Positions 23,552 to 35,776 are shown, counted from the first letter of the stretch. The stretch is 64,000 bases of DNA from Aquarana catesbeiana (GCF_042186555.1 NC_133328.1:335724539-335788538); one strand, 5' to 3'. Translations and numbers: made by a program. The notes: generated by a model not told the origin, from the letters alone.

Positions 23552-26500
23552 ATTGTTTCCCTCCGGGTGTTGGATTTATTATATAGTTGTTTTCGGCCTC
23601 AAGCACCTCTCTTCGGATTTTTTCCTCCCAGACCCTAGCAACTTTATTATATTTGGCCACCTGTTGTATTATGACACCCCTGAGAAAAGCCTTTAGGGTG
23701 TCCCATAGCATCCCAGCCGACACCGTACCTTCATTAAATTCTACAAACTCTCTCACCTTAAGTAGGACCCCATCCATTTTTTTAATTAATTCAAACTAAT
23801 ATGGGTTCATTTTCCACTCCTTCTGGGTTTTTTTTCCCCTTATTTTCAATGTAATCACTATTGGGGAGTGGTCCCCCTTGGCCAATATATTATTTTTTCC
23901 ATAATCTGTAGCGCTCTGTCATTTCCCAGGGCCATATCTATCCTGAAGAGTGTAGGATGCGAGGTTGAGTAGCAAAAATATTGCTGGACTCCCGGATTCC
24001 TGCACCCTCCACAGATCCATTAACCCCAATTCATCCAGAAATTGGGACAAACGGCCCTTCTCCAAAGGCTATGAGAGGGTCCGTACAGGGAACCTATCCA
24101 ACTTTCTATCTAGGATCTCATTAAAGTCCCCTACCACCACGATCGGCACTCCTTCTTTTTCTAGCAAAAATTAATTTAGTCTAAGCATAACATCTATTTT
24201 GAATGGTGGAGGAATATAAACATTTACTACAGTGTACATACTATCATCAATTGAGCAGTACAAAAAAACATATCGGCCCAGTTCATCTATGCTGGGCTGT
24301 CTGCAGGAAAAATTCACCCCGGTTTTCACCAATACACTTACCCTCCTACTATAGGAAGAGTAAACCGAGTGGTATTGACATTGGAATTTCTTACTCTGTA
24401 TTTGTTGGGCTGTATTTTTAGTTAGGTGGGTTTCCTGCAGGCAGACCAGCTCTACCCCATATTTCTCCAGCATGGAGAATATTGCCGCTTTTTTGACTGA
24501 TGTCCCCAATCCCCTGACATTCCAGGATCCTATGTTAAGTGATTTAGCTTGCATCAAAAATAAAAAATAAAATATACAGAGCTGCAGGGAATATCTATTT
24601 AGAACTAAATTAATATCCGATTCATATTTCAATTCCACTCCAATACTCATTATTTTGAGTTGTGATCCCCATAACCCAATCTCTTTTCTAATATCTTTAG
24701 TGATTTTACACATCATAGCCATCGTGACCAACTAAAGTAAATATGCTCTCCAAAATAATTTTGTGTGAATTTCAAACGCTTTTTTCTTATAATTATTACA
24801 TTGTGTATTATCTTGCATCCAATTATTGCCAATTCCCAAAATATTCCTTTGTGCAGTGACTGTATTTACACACTTCCCCAGTGATAATTCTTGAACGGTT
24901 TCTATGTTACCTCTCCCCTCCCTCCCCCCACCCCCCCTTTCCCTTCTCCAACCCAACCTCCCCCCCCACCACCTAACTAGGTGACCCCAAAGTTAGTGCT
25001 CATTTCCCACACTACCTGTTCCACATATTTACTCCCATATTCATTCCAATCCAACACTCCCCATACAGCATCTGTGTATAACAACCCCCCCTCCCCCCAA
25101 AAAAAAAAACACATCAGTTAATACATCCTAATATATCCTCTGCATATTTCACCCCTCCAACCCCTTCAAAAAAATAACAAAAATTTCTCCTTATTTTCTT
25201 CCAACCACTGCTCCACCCCAGCTGGGGATTCAAAAATCTGGGTTCCCCCCAGTGCAGTTACATGTAGCCTTGCTGGATACAGAAGGGCATAAGTCAACTT
25301 AAGTTTTTGTAGAGTGCGCTTGGCCTGTATAAACTCTGCTCTTCGTCTCTGGAGATCCGGTAAAAAATCTGAATAAAACGATATTTTAGAACCGGTAAGA
25401 AAAATATTTCCCACCTCTCTTGTTTTCCACAACAGCGACACTTTATCTTTATAGTTAAGAAACTTCATCAATAGAGGTCTAGGGAATACCCCAGCTGGGG
25501 GGGGGGATTAAAAGGGACTCTATGTGCTCTTTCAATCAAGAACATTGTTGAAAATGTTTCCTTTCCAAAAATTTCAAACAGACACTTTTCTAGGAACTCT
25601 ATAGGGTTAGAGCCCTCACTTTTTTCAGGTAGACCCACCAGCCTCACATTATCCCTTTGACTCCTATTCTCCATCTCCTCCATTTTGGATGCCTGCTTGG
25701 ATATCTGTTCCTTCATAGTTTTCATTTCTTTTATTAATGGGGTTATTCATCTTCTAACTGGCTGACCCTTCTTTCCAAAGCTGTTGTTCTCTCCGCTGTT
25801 TTTTGTAAATCTTGTCTGACCAATATCAAATCCTCTTTTACTCCCTTCATTTGCTCGCAGAGGTCTTTAAGCGATCCGTTGCATGCGCTCACTGCCATAA
25901 ATACATCATTAAAGTTGGCTCTTTCTCTAGGGATGGGGTTGTTACATCTGTATTTACATTTTGATCACTTGGCCCCAGACCTTTATTACTATGTGTTTTT
26001 ATCAACTGAGCCGGCGGTGCTGTAACAGTTAACTGGTTCTGACTCTGACTTTGGCCCAGGCTTTTTCTATCGAATACACCCCCCTGTTGTGTCTTGGACT
26101 GTGACCCCTTCTTTGGTTGGGTCTGAGCGGGGGTATGCACAAATTGCTCAAAATTTTGCTGCTGCAGCAACTGCTGCCATTTGCTGAGAGTTTTTCTGTT
26201 TGGAAGATCGTAGGTGCTGCATCCTGTGTTCTCTAATTGTCAGAGAGCTGTCCTAAGCTAATGTTCCAGTACAAGTAAGCAATACAGCTACAATTTTACC
26301 CAGTGCTAAGATGCACCCAATCACCGTACTGCTCGCTTATCCACACAATATACCCAGTCACTAGGATAATAATAAGAACAATGACCAGCGTCTTATAGCA
26401 ATGTGCACATTTGCTGATTCATCAGCTGATTCATTAGTTCAGTGGTACCTAACTGCTGGTTTTCTCAGTAGGCACAAATTTCTGGATCAGCGTTTATCAA

Positions 26501-27084
26501 TATGACCTTATCTATGCAGAGTTTACTGGGATAGCATTTAGCAGCATAGGACAGTTCATCAAACCTTTACTCACACATGCCTTTTGTCTATTAAAGGATG
26601 TCCAAAGCTTTAACAATCAGGATGCATAAACTCTTGAAGGCTCTTAGCGTATATTTACTCTTAGTGTATATTAAAACAGCACTCATACTCATTGCCCCAC
26701 TGTCTTTTCAGTGAAGCACTCGCCGCACTCCTGCTACATACAGGATACCTCTGAAGCGGCGTGAGGCATGTGACGTCACTCCCAGCTGTTCTTCAGTGCT
26801 CTCAGCTCTCAACGCAGCTCCGGAGGGCTTCAGAGTCTCAAGGTCTCTCGTATGCCTCCAGCATGTCACCTGGATAAACGCCTGTCCCTTTTCTCGGGAC
26901 TGTCCTAAAGAGTAAAGTAATCTATACAGTCTCCGAGCCCTTAGTTCTTTCTGCTGCAGCAAAAGCCACCAGGCATATTCTAGTCTGGCAGGAGAGGCAG
27001 AGGGAGATCACACAGAGTCTTCTCACTCCATACCGCAGCTCATCTCACTTCACGCACACACATCCAGTCACACCCCCCCGCTTC
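23552..27084 (-). mobile_element. Duplicated 5' part of LINE B (unit 2)
   Basis: The second tandem unit repeats LINE B from the start of the RT linker region to the 5' end: ORF2 endonuclease (24,171-24,554), spacer, ORF1 pieces (25,166-26,170) and 5' UTR. It keeps the same frameshifts as unit 1, so they predate the duplication. It is bounded at 27,085-27,102 by the same 18-bp target sequence. It has no RT and cannot be active. Confidence 0.9.
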
Positions 27085-27149
27085 ACTGCTGCTAATTTCT
27101 TTCCACCACCATGCCCCGCTCACTGTTCTCTGAGGAAGAGATGATCCTT

Positions 27150-27320
27150 ATTTGCAAATCAAATTTTTTTTTTTTTTTAACATGGGGTGGTGTTTGTGTG
27201 GGAGGAAACCAGAGTACCTGGAGGAAACCCATGCAGGCACAGGGAGAAAATGCAAACTCCAGGCAGATGGTGTCACAGGCGGGATTCGAACCAGTGACCC
27301 TTTTTTCTGCTAGGTGAAAG
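27150..27320 (-). mobile_element. tRNA-derived SINE, copy 2
   Basis: The second tandem copy of the SINE at 22,360-22,530, with the box B (minus strand GGTTCGAATCCCG) preserved. It arose by the segmental duplication, not by a separate insertion. Confidence 0.6.
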
Positions 27321-27478
27321 TGCTAACTGCTCAAATATATATCTATAGATTTAGGTTCTTGTGTCTGTGCTGTGCTGCCCAAATATATATCTATAGATGT
27401 AGGTTCTTGTGTCCACCAGCAGAGAGAAGTTTGGTAGAGGCCACACCCCAATTCTGGAGGCATAATAATGGTCTAGCA

Positions 27479-27626
27479 CAGGGGTCTTCAAACTACGGCC
27501 CTCCAGTTGTTCAGGATCTACAATTCCCATCATGCCTAGTCATGTCTGGGAATGTCAGAGTTTTACAATGCCTCATGGGATGTGTAGTTCTGCAAAAGCT
27601 GGAGAGCCGTAGTTTGAAGATTCCTG
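27479..27626. mobile_element. Short palindromic hAT-like MITE, copy 2
   Basis: The unit 2 copy of the element at 22,689-22,836, with the same inverted ends. It is part of the tandem duplication. Confidence 0.65.
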
Positions 27627-28305
27627 ATCACTATAGCATGTCTTGAAAAAAGGTGTTTTTTTATGTGCCTTGTATAATGCCCAAGAAATATTGTTTGGAA
27701 AATACAAGTGGGTCATGGCACTTCTACATTCCAAATTTTGGCCAATCTCTGTACAATTCGATATTTAGGCAAAATAGGTAATAGGAAGACGCACTTGAAC
27801 AATTAATTCAAATAATAGGAAATCAAACAGGCTCTTGCATTAATCTAATTTATTTAAGATTTAACTGATAGCAGTGTATGGTCACCTTTAAAGATCAAGA
27901 TCTGAAAAAAAACATGTATTGGGTTTAGAAACACTTCTCTGTTCTTTGTAATATATTGAAAGATTTGGGTAAAAAAACAAAAAAAAAACATTTCAAAGAT
28001 ATATTAGAAGTGATAGGAATGAGATTAGCATCAAAAGGGTTAATTAACTGAGAACACCTACTAATTGCCTAACAAGACATATCCAATGAGATGAAATTAA
28101 CCAATTTATTGGGTGTGCGCTATTATTAGTGAGAAAACTGCAGTTACCCTAGCGCCAGTTGCAGTTTACATATTCGGGTATTTATTATCGTTATTTGACC
28201 TTCAAAGTGCGCCGGTTCACACGTTCGGTTAATGACTTTTCCAGCGTACCAATTAATGTATGAACTGGCGCAGCGCATTCTTCTTAGTAAATCAGCCCCA
28301 TTAAT

Positions 28306-28612
28306 TAGCTTCTACAGGCAGTGTACAAAACTCCTGTAGAAGCAACATTTTTTAAGCCAGTGTGCATGAAGCCTGAGGGTGAATATTGGCAACAATAAAA
28401 ACCTGACAGGGGGCTTAACAGGTTCATCGTTTTCAGTTTAGCTAATCAAGTTTATAAACATACTAAATCAAAACTAAATAGATTTTCCCTAATCGGAATA
28501 TTACAAGATATATACACATATTTGAAAGATAATATTTCAGGTACCTTAGTGCTTAGGTGTGCATTAAAATGGTCTTGCCATTTACATTTTAAATAGAAGC
28601 AGTAAAAAAGTA
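28306..28612. other. Short unassigned stretch with a small hairpin
   Basis: The stretch begins with GCTTCTACAGG...CCTGTAGAAGC (28,308-28,342), a small inverted repeat. The rest is AT-rich and unassigned. No gene. Confidence 0.4.
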
Positions 28613-29172
28613 TTTTTTTATTTATTTATTTTTATCTGTTCAAACTTTTTTTATTGTAAAGAAGACATAAAGTTTAACAGGCATTACATATGTAACTCAT
28701 AGTACTAGGCATTATACATTTTTACCCCAGTGGAGGTTGTGTCATAACAATTCTCGGGGGTAGGTTATAAAGTAAGGTCCAGGAACCAACTTTTCGCAGA
28801 GATAGGTGTGAACATAGTATAACAGTTTTCTATTACGGCTAGATAACAAAACAGGATTTATAAAAAAAAATAACGAAAGTTGAATGTTAGAACTTTCATG
28901 TGGAAAGTAGATCTGCGAACATATATAAAAACAAAAATTGGTAGACTTTATATAATCTACAGTAAAGTTACCTGTAAAAAAAAGCGCAAGAGGAAAAAGG
29001 AAGTGAAGGGGAGGAAGTCAGAAGGGTGAAAAGTATAGGAAAGATAGAGAAAGATTAGAGAAGGATAGGGAGAGGGAAGGAGTGGTCGGGGGGAGCGCAC
29101 ATAGTGGACTGTTTAAGGTTTGAGGAGGCTCTCATCAAAATCTGGGGGTAGAAAATGTTCAGTCCAAGGGTT

Positions 29173-32100
29173 CTAAATTTTGAGATGTTGGGGGATCCTA
29201 TCAAGTATCGATGCTTCTATTTTGCTGTGAATCATAGCCTGGGTAACCCTATTTTTGACCTCAGCTAAGGAGTGTTTCGGAGTTTTCCAGGCCCTAGCTA
29301 TCGTCTGTTTAGCTGCTGTTGTGAGCTGAAGGAGAAGGCGGGTCTGAGATCTGGTGAAATCTGCTGGGATAAGATTCAACAGTGCTATAGCCGGGTCAGG
29401 TTCAATTTGATGTTGAAATAGTGTGGAGGCCATTTGGAAAGTCGCAGCCCAAAGTTCCTGTGCTATTGAGCATGTCCACCATATATGTGCATGGGTACCT
29501 CGCTCGTTACAGCCGCGGAAACAAGTAGCTGGATAATTTGGGAGAAATTTGGAAATCCTGGCAGGAACCAGATACCATCTCATAAGTACTTTGTAGTTTG
29601 CCTCTTGTGCGATTACATTTTGGGAGGATATTTTCGTATTGGACCAAATATCAGACCAGTCCTCTGCATCAAGGTTTAATGCGAGGTCTATGGACCACTG
29701 CGCAGCATATGGGGGCAGGTTGGTTGGGGGAGAGGTCAGATGAGCATATAAAAGGGAAATTAGACCAGGGGCGTCAGGGTCAGAGTTGCAAATCCCTTCA
29801 AAAATGGATAAGTCATCTAATGAAGTATGTGTACCTATCATTGTTTGGATAAAATGGGATATCTGTAGGTATCGGAAGACTTCTGTGGGGGGGATATCAG
29901 CTAGATTTTGTAATGAGGCAAACAACTTTATATCAGATCCAGAAACAAAATCGCATATGCGATATAATCCTGCCCTGAGCCAGATTTGAAATGAGCTCGG
30001 GTTAACTTGGGCTGGGTGGAATTTTGGATGGTCTAGATAAGAGAGTAATGGGGAGTGCGGAGATTGTAGTTTAAAGGGACCTCGAAGTTTGTCCCATAGC
30101 TTAAGAGAGTTTCCTGTTATAGGGTTACTAATTGAGCCACGAGTTGGGGGGGCAACCATAGTAAATTGGATAATTTGAGTGGGTGTAGGTCAATAGCTTC
30201 CAAACTGACCCAAAGTGGGATTTCATTTTGCGCATGATATAGTGTAATCTGGGCCAGCTGGGCGGCGTGGTAATATCCCATAAAGTTAGGAAGACCTAAC
30301 CCCCCTTAAGTTTACTACGAAGCAGTACCGTTTTAGAAACCCTGGGTCTAATTGGGCCCCAAATGTATTTGGACACTCGTGTTTGGATGATTCGATGATA
30401 GTATGAGGGGATTGGGATCGGAAGGACTCTATATAGATAAAGCAGTTTTGGAAGTAAGGACATCTTTACAGCCGCTATCCGGCCTAGCCAAGAGGTACAT
30501 ATCGGGCGCCACGCTTCTAAAAGGGCTGTTAGATGTTTTAACATAGGGAGATAGTTGGTTTTAAAAAGGTGGACCGGGTCGCTGGTTAGTTTAATACCAA
30601 GATAAGCTATTGAAGCTGGAGCCCATGTAAAGGGGAAGAATTCCCTTATATGTTCTAATTCAGACTGTGGTAGAGATACACTGAGAGCCTTTGATTTAGA
30701 CTGGTTAACTTCCAGACCTGATATTAGGGCAAATTTGTCTAGAAGATAAATAAGGTTGGGGAGTGTAGTTCGAGGGGAGGTGACAAATAGTAGTGCGTCG
30801 TCTGCAAATAAGCATAACTTGTGTTATGTAGAGGCTATATCAAGGCCTTTAATGTTTGGATTTGCCCTTAGGAGGGCTGCTAGGGGTTCTATTGCTAGTG
30901 CGAATACTAGGGGAGAGAGTGGGCACCCCTGTCTAGTGCCTCGTAAAATTTGGAAACAGTCCGAACGGTATCCTGAGTATTTAACATAAGCTTGTGGTTG
31001 GTTATATAAGGAATTAACCCATTGCAAAAAATTGGGACCAAATCCCCATCTCTGGAGTACATAGTTAAGGTAAGGCCATGAGACTGTGTCAAACGCCTTA
31101 CGAATATCAAGAGAGAGTAGATGCATGGGGATCCGGCGCGTTCGGACTAGGTGTTGGAGCAGAATCACGCGTCGAATGTTGTCACTAGCCTGACGTTTTG
31201 GAATGAAGCCAACTTGGTCTTTATGTATAAGGCCACCTATAATTGGATTGAGGTGAAACGCCATAATCTTGGCTAAGATCTTTATATCCAAATTAAGTAA
31301 GGATATGGGCCTATAGTTGGACCACAAGGAATTGTCTGTGTTAGACTTGGGTATCATAGAAATAATGGCTGTCAACGTATCTCGGCCAAAGGAGTGTTGT
31401 TTAAGGAGAGAATTAAAGGTGTTAGTTAGGAGGGGGGCTAGAGTTGGAGCAAATTTTTTTAAAATAAGAGCTAGATAAACCATCGGGGCTTGGTCTTTTG
31501 TGAGGTTTAAGAGATTTTATGGCAGAAAAAACTTCATCAGACGTAACGGGGCATTCCATAGACTCTCTGTTAGCCTCTGATAGTTTTGGCAAAGTGATGT
31601 TTTGAAATAACGACTCAGCTTGTGTCGTCGAGAATGTGCGTGTCGGGGTATATAATTCAGCTAACTTCCTGCGGAATTCTGCAAGTACTTTAACAGGATT
31701 ACTCGTGAAGTTATCCTTGGCCAGTTTAAGTCTGATAGGATTATGCGCTCTTTCCGGTCGACGGAGTCTTAGTGCCAGGAAGGTATCAGGTTTATTGGCT
31801 TTTGTGTAGATTGTGTGATTAAATCTTCAGATTTTTTTATCTGCTGATTCTTCTAAAATTAAATCCAATTCAGCTTTCGTTTTTTCTAGCAAGATCCTAT
31901 GGGGTTCAGTAGGAGCAGATTGGAATTGGAGGAAGAGGCGATGATACTCAGCTTCTAATTGTTGAGTTTTAAGTTTTTTATCTCTTTTGAGATGGGTGGA
32001 TATGGATATACAGGTCCCTCTAATCACGGGTTTGTGGGCCTCCCATAATAGGACAGGCGAGATATCAGGTGTGGCATTATGCTGTATATATTCTTTGAGG

Positions 32101-32897
32101 GCTAGTTGTATATCAAAACAATAGGACTGGTTAGTCAAATGTGCCTCATTTATACACCATGTACGATCTTTGGATTGGGAGATCAGGGAGGAGATTGTTG
32201 TGACTACTGCGCAGTGGTCTGACCAAGTGATTGGGTGTATGTTTGAATGGAGCAGGGTTGGCAAGGATGAAACTGGTATAAATATGTGATCAGTCTTTGA
32301 AAAGGATTTATGTGGGTAAGAGTAGAAAGTATAGTTTTTCTTAGCAGGGTTGCATTCTCTCCAAGTATCCAGTAGGGAAGCTTGCTGGAAAAGTTTGCGG
32401 AATGATATAGAAGGGGAATATTGTTCAGGGGCGTAGGGAGATTTGTCTAGGTGTGGGTGTAGTACTTGGTTGGAATCGCCACATAGAAAGAGGGTGCCTT
32501 TACAGTGTGCTCTTATCACTTGTAGGAGATGGGTAAAGAAGGGGTTGGGGTTAGTATTGGGGGCATAATAAGAGACAACGGTAGTTGTCACATCTTGTAC
32601 ATGCCCAACTAAAATAATGTAGTGACCTTCAGGGTCTTTGATTTCGTTAGTTAAGATAAACGGAAGAGTGTGGTGAAACGCAACAAGGACACCTGGTTGC
32701 TTAGTGGTTGCAGAGGCAGTGAACACTTGGGGGTATTTGGAGCTAAAGTATTTGGATGTTGCTTGAGTAGAAAAGTGGGTTTCTTGCAGGTCTATTATAC
32801 TAGCCTTCAGGGATGCAAAAGTACGGAAGGCCTTAACCCTTTTATTAGGAGAGTTAAGTCCCTTTACGTTAAGGGAAAGTATATTCAAGGGGGCCAT
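29173..32897 (-). pseudogene. LINE C ORF2 (endonuclease-reverse transcriptase), few lesions
   Basis: From MAPLNILSLNVKGLNSPNKR at 32,897: a complete APE-type endonuclease (IIDLQETHFS, LFLCGDSNQ, FSKTDHIFIP, ITWSDHCAVV), a linker (LLWEAHKPVIRGTCISIS), RT (SPDGLSS, YRPISLLNLDIKILAKIMAF, LSLDIRKAFDTVSWPYLNYV, GTRQGCPLSPLVFALAIEPL) and an intact catalytic LFADDALLF box. Then come thumb and C-terminal region (RVLPIPIPSYYHR; RWYLVPARISKFLP; CFRGC...HIWWTC, a CCHC-like pattern). Lesions seen: TGA at 31,827-31,829, a frameshift at the 7-T run 31,454-31,460, TAA at 30,824-30,826, a frameshift at the 6-C run 30,300-30,305 and one at the 7-G run 30,146-30,152 (+ strand bases). Confidence 0.85.
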
Positions 32898-33295
32898 TTA
32901 AGCACTTTGGGAAAAAGACTACTGGGAAGATATTTGTGGTTTATGCGATCCCCCCGACCTAGTGGGGAACAATCAGAAAAAGAAAAGCAGAGAGAAAAGT
33001 GAAGAAAAGAAGAGAAAGAGAAAACAAGAAACAGTGGATAGGTTTTGCAGGAGAAGTAAGTAAGTGTAATAACACTTGGTGCGTTGGACTTTTTAGCCCA
33101 ACAGGTAAATGCCCGTACCTCCAAACCAGCCGGCTGGGAAGGAAGCACGTGCATCTTACAGGGGGGAGCAGTGACAGTTCCCCACCGCAGACTGGGAAAA
33201 AATAGAAACACTATAAATCTCAAACAGTCCAAACAATTTGTGTTAAGGATTCACCAATGTACAAATTTGTAACATATAGATAATAGACCCACCTA

Positions 33296-33530
33296 GTGGG
33301 AAAGCTCAGTGCCAGAAAATCGGAAAAGGAAGAGAGAGATAGGAAGGGGTTGGGAAGGGGTGGGGAGGGGAAGGAAGAAAGGGGGAAAAGGAATGGGGTA
33401 AGAGGAGAAGGTCAAGCGGGGAGGGAGGGGAGAAAGGGAAAGGGGGGAGGGGGATGGGGGCGGGGAAGCAGGGAAAGGAAAGAAGGGGGGAAAGTGGGAG
33501 TTGGAAGAGAGAGACAGTTGGCACAGTTAA
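33296..33530. other. Long purine/pyrimidine tract in LINE C inter-ORF spacer
   Basis: About 230 bases that are almost pure A/G on the + strand (GGAAGGGGTTGGGAAGGGG-type repeats), so almost pure C/T on the LINE sense strand. It lies between ORF1 (ends 33,979) and ORF2 (starts 32,897). It can form triplex or G-quadruplex structures in DNA. LINE A has a shorter pyrimidine-rich tract in the equivalent place. Confidence 0.75.
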
Positions 33531-33978
33531 GATAAAGATTACCAGTGAGTTTGCAAAAAATGGAAAGGAAGTCATCTTATCAATATTCTTTAAATTCCTG
33601 TAGCTATCACTTCCCGAGTCCCAACTAAAAGTTAAGGGAGAAAACGGGTAATAAGAAGAATATAACACAACATTTAAAGGTTATCAACATCAGAGCCTTA
33701 GATTGCTGTTAACGGCATGTGTGAACCAAAAAAAGAAAAAAAAAAGGGAAGAACAAGATTGCATGGAACATATCAAAAAAGATGTATCCAAAATATTTGC
33801 CGCCCAAAAAATTAAAATAATAAAAAGAATAAAAAAGTGAGGGAGACGTATTCGGTGTGTCTCATATTGGTAAGAGTTCTTACAGGTGTAACAACGCCTG
33901 TATACTGTTTCCGGTCAATATAATAGTAATCATATGACCAGAAGTTCTCTTGTGGTATTAAAGGTGATCCGTGGTTAA

Positions 33979-35055
33979 TCAAAATTCAATCAACGTGATG
34001 TGTGGGATTTTGCTTGATGAGATGGGGTTCCTTTTACGGATCGAGGAGGGGCCTTGTTGATTCTGCTTTGGTGTGGTGGTATAAGGGTGGTATGTTGAGC
34101 GTGCTGGCGTACGCGGCAGTGCAGTCTCAGATTGGTGCAGAGGAGGGGACAGATGAAGTGATTCAAGAAGGCGTTGCAGTGATTCTGGAGAGGTGGAGTA
34201 GTGTTGCTGCCCCTGATATGTAAATTGAAGGGAGAAAGGGAAGCGCCAGGTATATTTTATCTGATGCTGTATCAGAATTTGTAATTGCGGTTTCATGGCT
34301 CGCCGTTTAGCTATGGTAAGGGGTGCCAGGTCAGAGAAAAGTTGGTAATTGTGATGTTGGAACTGGAGAGCGTCTTTGTTACGGGCAGCTGTGAGAAGTT
34401 GCTCCTTTGTATGGAAAAAGTGTAGTTTGATTATTATATCCCGTGGGGGGCCGTCTTGTTGGCGACGAGTAAGCGCACTGTGGATTCTATCAAATTCCAG
34501 GCGTTCAATGGGTATAGAAGGGCAAAGTTCTTGGAAGAGGGCTGTAGTAAAAGATTGTAATACATTGACCAATTCAGGGATACCCCTGAGGCGTAAATTG
34601 GACCTGCGTGAACGATTTTCCGCGTCCTCCAGGCGCGATAGTAATGTGGCGTTTTTCTCACGGAGGGCCGCCTGTTCCTGGACATGCTCTTGAATAGTGA
34701 GTTCTATGTCATCTACCCTTGTTTCCGAATCTGCTGTGCGCTGTCCTAGTTCCCTTATCTCACGTGACAGTCTATTGGTGATTTGGTCAGATGTAACTTT
34801 CAGGGCCTTGTTAAGCATCTTTTCCATGTGTTTCAAAAAGTCAGGCTGTGACATACCTGATTGTGAAGGAGCAGGAGAACCGCTGTACACAGGGAGTGTA
34901 TCCTCATCCTCCTCGCTGTCCGCTCGGTCAGATCTGGCTGGAGATGTAGCGTGTTGTGCGGCGAGAGCCTTTGCCGCCATCTTGGACGAGGCACGGGCCA
35001 GGGCCTCCTTAATCGGTTTGGGCTTGCTTTTACCCCTGTGTCCCGTTAGAACCAT
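33979..35055 (-). CDS. LINE C ORF1 protein, intact frame
   Basis: An uninterrupted frame of 358 codons. The N-terminal part is basic then acidic (SDRADSEEDEDTLPVY). A coiled coil runs from about residue 85 to 150 (HMEKMLNKALKVTSDQITNR ... RLEDAENRSRRSNLRLRGIP), followed by an RRM-like domain (about 150-245, with LEFDRIHSALTRRQQDGPPR, DIIIKLHFFHTKEQLL), a C-terminal domain (FSDLAPLTIAKRRAMKP) and a basic proline-rich tail. This is the L1-type ORF1p layout, a trimeric RNA-binding chaperone of the LINE ribonucleoprotein. The ATG is the first in frame after the short 5' UTR. An intact ORF1 with few ORF2 lesions suggests a young insertion. Confidence 0.85.
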   Translation of the reverse strand: MVLTGHRGKSKPKPIKEALARASSKMAAKALAAQHATSPARSDRADSEEDEDTLPVYSGSPAPSQSGMSQPDFLKHMEKMLNKALKVTSDQITNRLSREIRELGQRTADSETRVDDIELTIQEHVQEQAALREKNATLLSRLEDAENRSRRSNLRLRGIPELVNVLQSFTTALFQELCPSIPIERLEFDRIHSALTRRQQDGPPRDIIIKLHFFHTKEQLLTAARNKDALQFQHHNYQLFSDLAPLTIAKRRAMKPQLQILIQHQIKYTWRFPFSLQFTYQGQQHYSTSPESLQRLLESLHLSPPLHQSETALPRTPARSTYHPYTTTPKQNQQGPSSIRKRNPISSSKIPHITLIEF

Positions 35056-35401
35056 CCCGGTTGTAGCTCGGGAGTTGCGGGAGGGGATCGCTTGATTTCT
35101 GGATCGTTTAGACGGTCCGAGAGTGGTGTAGAGTCCCGAGTCTGCGGCGGGGAGTGCGGAGCTCTAAGAGGAAGAGTCCTCCATGTTAAGCCTCGCGCAT
35201 GCGCCCCCCCATTTATTTATTTTTTTATTACCTTTTATTACCTTTGTCAGCAGTTTGGGATGCACTGTGGTATCCACTTATGAAACTGACACAGCTTATC
35301 GCCACTGTGTGGAGGTTTATGTAGCTGTCATGAGATATAGATGCTGTTCTCTGCTTCTTATCACAGCACAATGAGAATCTTTAACAAATATGCTCCTCTA
35401 A

Positions 35402-35776
35402 TGCCACGTACACATGAGCGGACTTTCCGGCAGACTTGGACCGGACAATTCGATCGTGTGTGGGCTCCAGCGGACTTTTTTTTCTCAAAAGTCCGACGGA
35501 CCTAGAAATAAAACATGAGTCCGGTAGAAAAATTTGCTCATCTGTATGCTAGTCCGACGGACTAAAACCGACACTAGGGCAGCTATTGGGTACTGGCTAT
35601 CAACTTCTTTATTTTAGTACGGTCGTATGTTATCACGTACGAATCCGTCAGACTTTGGTGTGATCGTGTGTGTCCAAGTCCGTTCGTTTGAAAGTCAGGC
35701 AAACATACACTGCAAAGTCCGTCGGAAAGACTGTCATACCTAGTCCGTCGAAAAGTCCGCTTGTGTGTACGCAGCA
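35402..35776. mobile_element. Harbinger-type MITE with TAA duplication
   Basis: TAA (35,399-35,401) and TAA (35,777-35,779) flank inverted ends TGCCACGTACACATGAGCGG and CGCTTGTGTGTACGCAGCA. The interior has many GTCCG/CGGAC motifs like the copy at 13,510. About 375 bp, non-coding. It was presumably moved by a Harbinger transposase acting in trans. Confidence 0.85.

Larger units (their letters stand above)
18761..28305. repeat. Tandem duplication, two units of about 4.8 kb
   Basis: Unit 1 (18,761-23,550) and unit 2 (23,552-28,305) are near-identical head-to-tail copies. They start at ATTGTTTCCCTCCGGGTGTT and end at AGTAAATCAGCCCCATTAAT. Each holds the 5' half of LINE B, its 18-bp target duplication, a SINE, a hAT-like MITE and further flank. 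Substitutions are sparse by eye. Unit 2 lacks about 35 bp present in unit 1 near 22,950. A 561-bp frame in the endonuclease region has the same translation in both. A recent event, or an assembly duplication. Confidence 0.95.
28632..35210 (-). mobile_element. LINE C: near-complete L1/Tx1-group LINE, about 6.6 kb
   Basis: On the minus strand: a short 5' UTR (35,210-35,056), an intact ORF1, a 1.08-kb inter-ORF spacer with a pyrimidine-rich tract, an ORF2 with few lesions, a 3' UTR and an A-rich tail (T-rich on + around 28,632-28,660). A shared ATTTATTTATTTTT at 28,620 and 35,211 may be the target duplication, but it is low-complexity. It is the best preserved LINE in the window. Confidence 0.85.

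Noticed and set aside
24171..24731. Treating the 186-codon endonuclease frame as a second independent LINE
   Set aside because: It is the tandem-duplicated copy of 19,379-19,939 with the same translation and shared lesions.
33296..33668. Frames of 79 and 120 codons rich in G/K/E/R or P/S/L
   Set aside because: Low-complexity products of the purine/pyrimidine tract in the LINE C spacer.
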